Source of the DNA: Chryseobacterium sp. SSA4.19 | GTDB lineage: Bacteria > Bacteroidota > Bacteroidia > Flavobacteriales > Weeksellaceae | Direction: 5' to 3' | Assembly: GCF_022601875.1 (NCBI RefSeq) | Contig: NZ_JAKVIP010000004.1 | Span: 98,338-162,337 of the forward strand | Length of the DNA stretch: 64,000 nucleotides | Part shown: positions 59,350 to 64,000 of the stretch, one piece after another | How the letters are laid out: every line of letters begins with the position of its first letter | Position numbering within the stretch: position 1 is the first letter of the stretch | The notes under the pieces: generated by a model | What the model was told of the DNA's origin: nothing | The model's input: the letters and a program-made list of their open reading frames with translations, nothing else | Databases searched by the model: none | Made by a program: the position numbers and the translations under genes

Positions 59350-59491
59350 CGTGTTCTTCCCTGCGAAACCGATCGCAGACAGTGGAACACGGTTAAAAAA
59401 AATTGAAGCGCTTCTAAATTTTTTGGGAAGTGAACCTTCAAAAACGGAAGAGAAACATCTGCTTCCCAACCCGGATATTTTCTTCCGTTTT
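59350..59491. repeat. Densely structured intergenic element (ncRNA or dispersed-repeat candidate)
   Basis: Inverted repeats in order: CGTGTTC (59350-59356) with GAACACG (59385-59391) enclosing CTGCGA (59361-59366) with TCGCAG (59373-59378); a GAAGCGCTTC palindrome (59405-59414); TTGGGAAG (59423-59430) with CTTCCCAA (59462-59469); and AAAACGGAAGA (59441-59451) with TCTTCCGTTTT (59481-59491). The last two pairs interleave, so they could form a pseudoknot or switch. GC is higher than in the flanks. Confidence 0.55.
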
Positions 59492-59639
59492 ATCTGGCGA
59501 TTTTTGAAATCAGTTTTGTAAATTTGTTTTTGTAATGTTTTGTTTTTCACTGATCTCTGATGCAAAGATGTGACAAATCATAGGGCAAGTGTTAGACAAA
59601 ACATAGACATCGACAGACAGAAAATGGACAGGAAATTTG

Positions 59640-59655
59640 TTACGGAAACCCGTAA
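59640..59655 (+). promoter_or_regulatory. Shared operator, copy 2
   Basis: TTACGGAAACCCGTAATGA on the plus strand; 17 of 19 bases match copy 1 at 56620. Distance from its first base to the last G of the -7 box is 44 bases in both copies. Confidence 0.65.
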
Positions 59656-59677
59656 TGAGACATGGTGGAAAATCACC

Positions 59678-59684
59678 TATTTTG
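59678..59684 (+). promoter_or_regulatory. Promoter-like box of the gene at 59706
   Basis: TATTTTG, one base shorter than TAnnTTTG, 21 bases before the ATG and aligned with operator copy 2. Confidence 0.4.
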
Positions 59685-59705
59685 TAATACCCTTAAAAAC
59701 TAATT

Positions 59706-60554
59706 ATGTCCAAGAAAAAACTACTAATTCATGAAGTATTTGAAAAAATTAAAAAAGAATCAACAAGAGATTCTAAAAGTGGATGGGCTGATGACCTTTC
59801 TGATGCTCTTGAGAAAGAAATAAAGTTTACAATATCAGGGAAAACACTTTCGAGGTATTATGATTCTTTTATAGCAGAAACAAAAGAAGAAACCACCATA
59901 GAACCCTTTATACTAAATAAATTAAGTCAATATTTAGATTTTAAAGATTACAATGAGTTTTCTAGAACATTTAAAAAAAAAGGAGAAGATGCTTGTAAAA
60001 CAATATTAAAAATAGATGTTGATGATAATGAGACTCCTTTACAATTTCAAAAGCCACATGTCACGGTTAATATTACAAATACCAATGAACAAAATTTTAA
60101 AGTTCCAGAGTTTATCAAGCAAAATGGTGCAGGAATTATGGAAATGGCCCTTCTATTATTTTTAGTTACGGGCAATGTTGCTTTTTCTAATAATAAAAGT
60201 TCAGATCCAATAGGTTTGATTTCACATTGGAATTCATCTGCTATTGAAAAAGCATATATGTATTGGGATGGCGAAAGATATGTTGCCACTGACAGCAGTT
60301 ATATAAGTCCTGAGTTTGATGTTGTTGCAATGGATAAAAAAGCATTTCAGCATCAAAGAAAGATTACAAGAAAGGATACAATTACTCTTTCTAATTCATT
60401 AGGAAAGGTTTGGTGTTCCAAATGGAATAATGAAGTAGATTTTTTTACAATGGACGGCTTTAATCCGGACAATGGAAGAGAACTGAAATTAGCTAGTGAT
60501 CATATGATTTTAAAGTATGCAGGAAAACAGGATTCGATACAAGCCGAAGAATAA
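59706..60554 (+). CDS. Hypothetical single-span protein under the shared operator
   Basis: 282 residues. The N-terminal ~90 residues are helical and charged (ISGKTLSRYYDSFI, FILNKLSQYLDFKDYNEFSR), a pattern I have seen at the start of several flavobacterial proteins of unknown role and that may be a small regulatory or DNA-binding-like domain. A linker leads to one membrane helix (about 145-160, MEMALLLFLVTGNVAF), followed by a ~120-residue outer domain with several Trp/Tyr/Asp residues (WDGERYVATDSS). No known family. AT-rich relative to its right-hand neighbour. Divergent from the kinase genes and likely part of their regulon. Confidence 0.75.
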   Translation: MSKKKLLIHEVFEKIKKESTRDSKSGWADDLSDALEKEIKFTISGKTLSRYYDSFIAETKEETTIEPFILNKLSQYLDFKDYNEFSRTFKKKGEDACKTILKIDVDDNETPLQFQKPHVTVNITNTNEQNFKVPEFIKQNGAGIMEMALLLFLVTGNVAFSNNKSSDPIGLISHWNSSAIEKAYMYWDGERYVATDSSYISPEFDVVAMDKKAFQHQRKITRKDTITLSNSLGKVWCSKWNNEVDFFTMDGFNPDNGRELKLASDHMILKYAGKQDSIQAEE

Positions 60555-60627
60555 GTTTTTTCACAATCATTTAAAACTCCGTTAAACCCGTTCCTGAAAT
60601 ATTCCTTTACCTTCGTCTTATTTTAAG

Positions 60628-62418
60628 ATGAATAAAAGAATATTCTCATTCTTACTCTTTGCGTTTACGGTTTTTTCGGCGCAGCAGAAGCCGGTACAGA
60701 TCGCTTTTCTTTCGGATGTGCATTTTCAGGACTTGTACGGAAGTTTTTCGGATACTGATTTTAAGGGAATTACCAATCCCAAAACCGGGAAACCCACCGT
60801 TTTGAGAACAATGGATTCCCAACTGCATTCCACGCGGATTTTCAATGAAAACTATTTTGCCTTCCTGAAAGCGCTGGATGATATTGCGGCAAAAGGCATG
60901 AAAATTGTCGCTATGCCCGGGGATTTTTCGGACGACGGACAGGCTTATAATCTTCGCGGACTGCATAAAATCCTGGAACAGTACCACACAAAATATGGAA
61001 TCAGTTTTTACCTCACGACAGGAAATCATGATCCGGTGGGCCCGTTCAGGCAGGATGCAGGCAAGGATGACTTTCTCGGTCAGGATGGAAACCCGTTGGG
61101 GATTTACAGTAAAGGAAATATGGGGAAAGTCAGGAAGAAAATTATCACAAAAGATATTGCCGAATCAGGGTATCTTGAAATTTTAGATGAGCTGAAAGAT
61201 TTCGGGTTCTATCCCCAAAAAGAAAATCTGTTCTGGAGCACGCCTTTTGATTCGGCTTCTGTTAATCATTATTACTATGAACACGCATTGAAGCAGGCAG
61301 ACTGTTCCAAAAGGAGGTATGAGGTTTCACCCGGTTTTTCCGTTCCTGACCTGAGCTACGTGGTGGAACCGGTAAAAGGCATCTGGATGATTGCCATTGA
61401 CGGGAATACCTATATTCCGAAAAATTTAGTTGAAGATCCCCGCAATCCTTCAAATTATAAAGGAGCAGGCATCGGCTACAACAATGTGCTTACACATAAA
61501 AAACATCTGATTGCCTGGGTGAAAAAGCTGATGGAAGAAGCAAAAACCAGAGGAAAGACGGTCATTGCCTTTACGCATTACCCGATGATTGATTACAATG
61601 ACGGAGCCACTTCGGAAATTAAAAAACTGTTGGGAGACAAAAAATGGCAGTCGGAGCGGGTCCCTGAAGAAACTGTTGCGCAGGCTTTTGCAGAGGCCGG
61701 ATTGCAGGTTCATTTTGCAGGGCATATGCACATCAACGATACCGGAATCCGGAAAAGTGGTGATAAGATGCTGGTGAATATCCAGGTTCCTTCACTCGCA
61801 GGCTATCTGCCGGCCTATAAGATCCTGACCATTCATTCCCCGGAAAAAATGGAAGTTCAGACAGAAGTTTTGAACGAGGTCCCTGATTTCAATGCCCTGT
61901 TTCCTTTATACGAAAAAGAATATGAGGCCTTGCAAAAAGACAAGAAGAAAGTCCTTTGGAATAAGGATATTCTACAATCGAAATCGTACCATGATTTCAT
62001 GCTGTTCCATCTAAGGGAACTGGTGCGTTTGAGGATGATCCCGGATGATTGGCCCTCTGATTTTGCTGAAAAAGCAAAAACACTGAATGGTGAAGATCTG
62101 TTATTATTAATCCATGACAAAAACCGGTTAAAACAAAACGGAATCAATCCTGAAGCTTTTAAAAAATGGAATTTTGAAGATGTCCTGTTGGACCTGTATA
62201 AATTTCAGTCAGCAGACGAACTGGCAAAAAAAGATATTTCAAAAGAAAGGCTGGGGCAATATCAGATTCTGGAGGAAATGTATCACAATAGCCAGTCTCA
62301 GAACCCGTTCATTATACAGCTGAAATCAGTTTTTAATATTCTTACTTTATTATCACATGCAGATCCGGCAGATCATTTTGAGATAGACCTGGAAAGACAG
62401 GAGATAAAAAGGTTGTAG
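60628..62418 (+). CDS. Secreted metallophosphoesterase
   Basis: 596 residues. The signal peptide ends in FSAQ (about residue 19). Calcineurin-like metal motifs are complete: FLSDVHFQD, MPGDFSDDG, TTGNHDPVG, FTHYPM and HFAGHMHIND. A C-terminal region of ~190 residues (about 405-596) of helical character follows, without recognisable domain. A periplasmic or secreted phosphodiesterase or phosphatase is likely; the substrate is unknown. No terminator is obvious downstream. Confidence 0.88.
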   Translation: MNKRIFSFLLFAFTVFSAQQKPVQIAFLSDVHFQDLYGSFSDTDFKGITNPKTGKPTVLRTMDSQLHSTRIFNENYFAFLKALDDIAAKGMKIVAMPGDFSDDGQAYNLRGLHKILEQYHTKYGISFYLTTGNHDPVGPFRQDAGKDDFLGQDGNPLGIYSKGNMGKVRKKIITKDIAESGYLEILDELKDFGFYPQKENLFWSTPFDSASVNHYYYEHALKQADCSKRRYEVSPGFSVPDLSYVVEPVKGIWMIAIDGNTYIPKNLVEDPRNPSNYKGAGIGYNNVLTHKKHLIAWVKKLMEEAKTRGKTVIAFTHYPMIDYNDGATSEIKKLLGDKKWQSERVPEETVAQAFAEAGLQVHFAGHMHINDTGIRKSGDKMLVNIQVPSLAGYLPAYKILTIHSPEKMEVQTEVLNEVPDFNALFPLYEKEYEALQKDKKKVLWNKDILQSKSYHDFMLFHLRELVRLRMIPDDWPSDFAEKAKTLNGEDLLLLIHDKNRLKQNGINPEAFKKWNFEDVLLDLYKFQSADELAKKDISKERLGQYQILEEMYHNSQSQNPFIIQLKSVFNILTLLSHADPADHFEIDLERQEIKRL

Positions 62419-62624
62419 TCTTCAGTCACATTGAACTTTAAGCAAGCTTCTGTGTAAACGTAAATATTTTATTTTAATGAGTCATGCTTAATTCAGAAAG
62501 CAAAGGCAAATAAACTTGCTTCGCAAAGCTACAACTCCAGCCTCATCAAATGAACGTGTTGATTTATTTTGCTCCCTCAATGACATACATAACCAAATAA
62601 ACTTTGCGTTAAAAGTAAATTAAA

Positions 62625-62649
62625 AAGCAGCCCGAAAATCAGGCTGCTT
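62625..62649 (-). terminator. Terminator of the PI-PLC-like gene
   Basis: AAGCAGCC/GGCTGCTT stem with a 9-base loop. On the minus strand TTTAATTT follows. The loop-side CCGAAA resembles the terminator at 31565. Confidence 0.75.
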
Positions 62650-62678
62650 ACTATAAATCTAATCGTAAAAAAATGTTT

Positions 62679-63746
62679 TTATTTTCCGTTCACAGGGTTT
62701 TTTCTTTCATACGTATTTTTCTCAAAGCTGATTTTATAGCTTGATTTAAAAAGCCTACTGGGCTGGTAATAATCCGTAGTAATGACCTGGGCACCGCTCT
62801 CTTTGGCCTTCCCAAACCGTGAATAATCTTCTTTCCTTGCTTCCATCGTATCGGCATCGGCCCTGGTCCGGACAATGTATCCTTGTTTTACCAGATCTGT
62901 AATCTCAGGACCCGGATCATTCATCAGTAAAACGGCAGATTCTGCTGTTCCCGGTTTTGAATTGGTAAATACCATTCTTCCCTGTAAAGACGGGTGATCT
63001 TTCATATACAAATCACGGTTTTCACTGTTGTTATCCAGCACAAAGAGAAATTTTCCTTTCGCCTCTTTTATTTTCGGCCAGTTTTGCTGCAAAACCGCTT
63101 CATTCAAAGTCTTATAAGATCCACGGATATCGTCCGGTATTATGATTTTATCTTTCCCTAAATATTTTTTGAGCTCCTGATCAAGCTCATCAAAAAGTTT
63201 TGCCGTATAATGTTCAGGTTCTGTCCCGAACTGATTCGTTTTCCCGTCCTTCGGTTCCAGCGTGATAAAGACCGGCGTGTGGTCGGGATGGGCATCAGAC
63301 CATTTTTTCAGATCCTTCAGGCAATCTTCCAAGGTATAATACCAGGTCTGGTAATCCATATCGGTAATATGGATCATTTTATAGCCCGGCTTTTTCATTT
63401 TTCCTTCCGGATCAAAGGAATCGGTGGTTTGCACCAGGTCCAGTATTTTCGGATGGGCATATTTCCCGCCTTTGCTGTCTGCATAGACATCAATTTCCAG
63501 GTTTCTCAATCCCAGGTCAAGTTGCCGGGGAACCGGAATGTGTTCATATTGAATCCTCGGAAGTAAGTTCATGGAATCTTTTTTGGCTAAATAGCGGTAC
63601 ACCTCCGGAAGAATTGCTTTTTTATAAGAGTTGTGCGATCCGATCACCTGAATTTCATTGATTTTCAAATCATTCAGATTCTGAGCCTGCGCCCAAAACA
63701 GAGTAAATGAGGATAAATATAAACCTGAGAAAACGGTCTTTTTCAT
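62679..63746 (-). CDS. Secreted phosphatidylinositol-specific phospholipase C1-like protein
   Basis: 355 residues with a signal peptide ending near FWAQA (about residue 21). The TIM-barrel phosphodiesterase pattern is present: EIQVIGSHNSYK carries the first catalytic His, LRNLEIDVYADSKGG the Glu/Asp metal-binding strand, YAHPK a second His, and PVFITLEPKDGK a further acidic strand; RTRADADTMEARKEDYSRF lies near the end. This suits the Ca-dependent PI-PLC C1-like family. It would cleave phosphoinositol lipids or related phosphodiesters outside the cell. Monocistronic with its own terminator. Confidence 0.88.
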   Translation of the reverse strand: MKKTVFSGLYLSSFTLFWAQAQNLNDLKINEIQVIGSHNSYKKAILPEVYRYLAKKDSMNLLPRIQYEHIPVPRQLDLGLRNLEIDVYADSKGGKYAHPKILDLVQTTDSFDPEGKMKKPGYKMIHITDMDYQTWYYTLEDCLKDLKKWSDAHPDHTPVFITLEPKDGKTNQFGTEPEHYTAKLFDELDQELKKYLGKDKIIIPDDIRGSYKTLNEAVLQQNWPKIKEAKGKFLFVLDNNSENRDLYMKDHPSLQGRMVFTNSKPGTAESAVLLMNDPGPEITDLVKQGYIVRTRADADTMEARKEDYSRFGKAKESGAQVITTDYYQPSRLFKSSYKISFEKNTYERKNPVNGK

Positions 63747-64000
63747 GACTTTAAATTTTGTAACTGCGAAATTAGCACGTGTTTTCTTAAACCTGCTTAT
63801 CTCCCAGGTTAAGTGTTTTTTACGATTATGTGAATAGAAAAAAGCGCCTGTTTATAAGTATTTGATAATGAATTCTATTTAATCCTCCAAAAAAAATCCT
63901 ATTGATATTTAATTGATTTTAAGATAATATTATGTTAAAATGATTTTATGGCAGATGCTTTTACTTTGTATCCCGAAATAAAAACTAACGTGCTTAAACG

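Larger units (their letters stand above)
59321..59705. other. 385-bp divergent intergenic region with structured element and operator
   Basis: Between the mini-gene and the divergent gene at 59706. The left ~150 bases hold the nested inverted repeats listed at 59350-59491, the right part the operator copy 2 and a promoter-like box. Reading frames through it on both strands look like shadows of the repeat structure. Confidence 0.6.

Noticed and set aside
59317..59565. Frames on both strands through the structured intergenic element
   Set aside because: They run through dense inverted repeats, lack domain sense and promoters, and are better explained by the repeat element.
63948..64000. Open frame from ATG reading MADAFTLYPEIKT to the window edge
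   Set aside because: Only 17 complete codons are visible, with no firm promoter; it may be a real gene start but cannot be supported here.
1..64000. CRISPR arrays, insertion sequences, prophage genes, integrase or attachment sites
   Set aside because: No spaced direct-repeat array, transposase, integrase or phage structural gene was recognised anywhere in the window.

Overview
The window reads as a chromosome segment of a flavobacterium close to Chryseobacterium (Weeksellaceae, Bacteroidota). The signs are low GC, promoters of the Bacteroidota type (a -7 box TAnnTTTG, sometimes with TTTG/TTG about 19-20 bases upstream), almost no Shine-Dalgarno sequences, a GLPGLI-family protein, a dcw cell-division cluster without murF or ddl, and many secreted proteins whose signal peptide ends in AQ. 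Genus placement is inferred from protein character only.

Layout. 1-5326: a tight same-strand cluster of NAD and ADP-ribose enzymes (NAD-kinase-like fragment, two macrodomains, a crystallin-J1-type small protein, DUF4291, a sirtuin, an ADP-ribosylglycohydrolase, RNA 2'-phosphotransferase KptA and a PPP-type phosphoesterase). Together they look like a salvage or reversal route for ADP-ribose adducts and 2'-phosphorylated RNA. 5393-13526: secreted M14 peptidase, JmjC/cupin protein, an outer-membrane TonB-receptor-like barrel with a dyad operator over its promoter, and an OmpR-type two-component pair. 13862-14115: tRNA-Leu(UAG), tRNA-Gly(GCC) and tRNA-Leu(UAA), listed in transcription order, with promoter and terminator. 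14294-24543: DUF3127 protein with an SSB-like acidic tip, aat, EamA transporter, TPR protein, glmM, feoA-feoB-Cys-rich small protein, GLPGLI protein, Usp-like protein and YoaK protein. 24847-31449: mutL, rhomboid protease, an EEP-family enzyme, two small lipoproteins, a GH3 protein and bacilliredoxin.

31676-49164 (minus strand) is the division and cell-wall cluster in the order mraZ-rsmH-ftsL-ftsI-murE-(small ORF)-mraY-murD-ftsW-(small ORF)-murG-murC-ftsQ-ftsA-ftsZ-yqeY. Upstream of mraZ are three 10-bp-spaced MraZ-type repeats and a promoter that lies almost on the start codon. 49437-51331 holds an alpha/beta hydrolase, engB and an ElaA-like acetyltransferase.

51388-60554 is the most unusual part. 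An eight-gene minus-strand operon (YegP, orphan HsdR-N nuclease-like protein, DUF6232, PBCV basic-adaptor protein, DUF6804, TerB-like, coiled-coil membrane protein, vWA-like lipoprotein) lies next to a TPR histidine kinase/LuxR-type response regulator pair, a Gly/Thr-rich mini-protein, a strongly structured intergenic element, and a divergent membrane-anchored protein gene. The eight-gene operon and the divergent gene share a 19-bp operator-like sequence (17 of 19 identical), placed at the same distance from their -7 boxes. This points to one regulon: a two-component-controlled envelope-stress or defence island. The window ends with a secreted metallophosphoesterase and a PI-PLC-like secreted protein.
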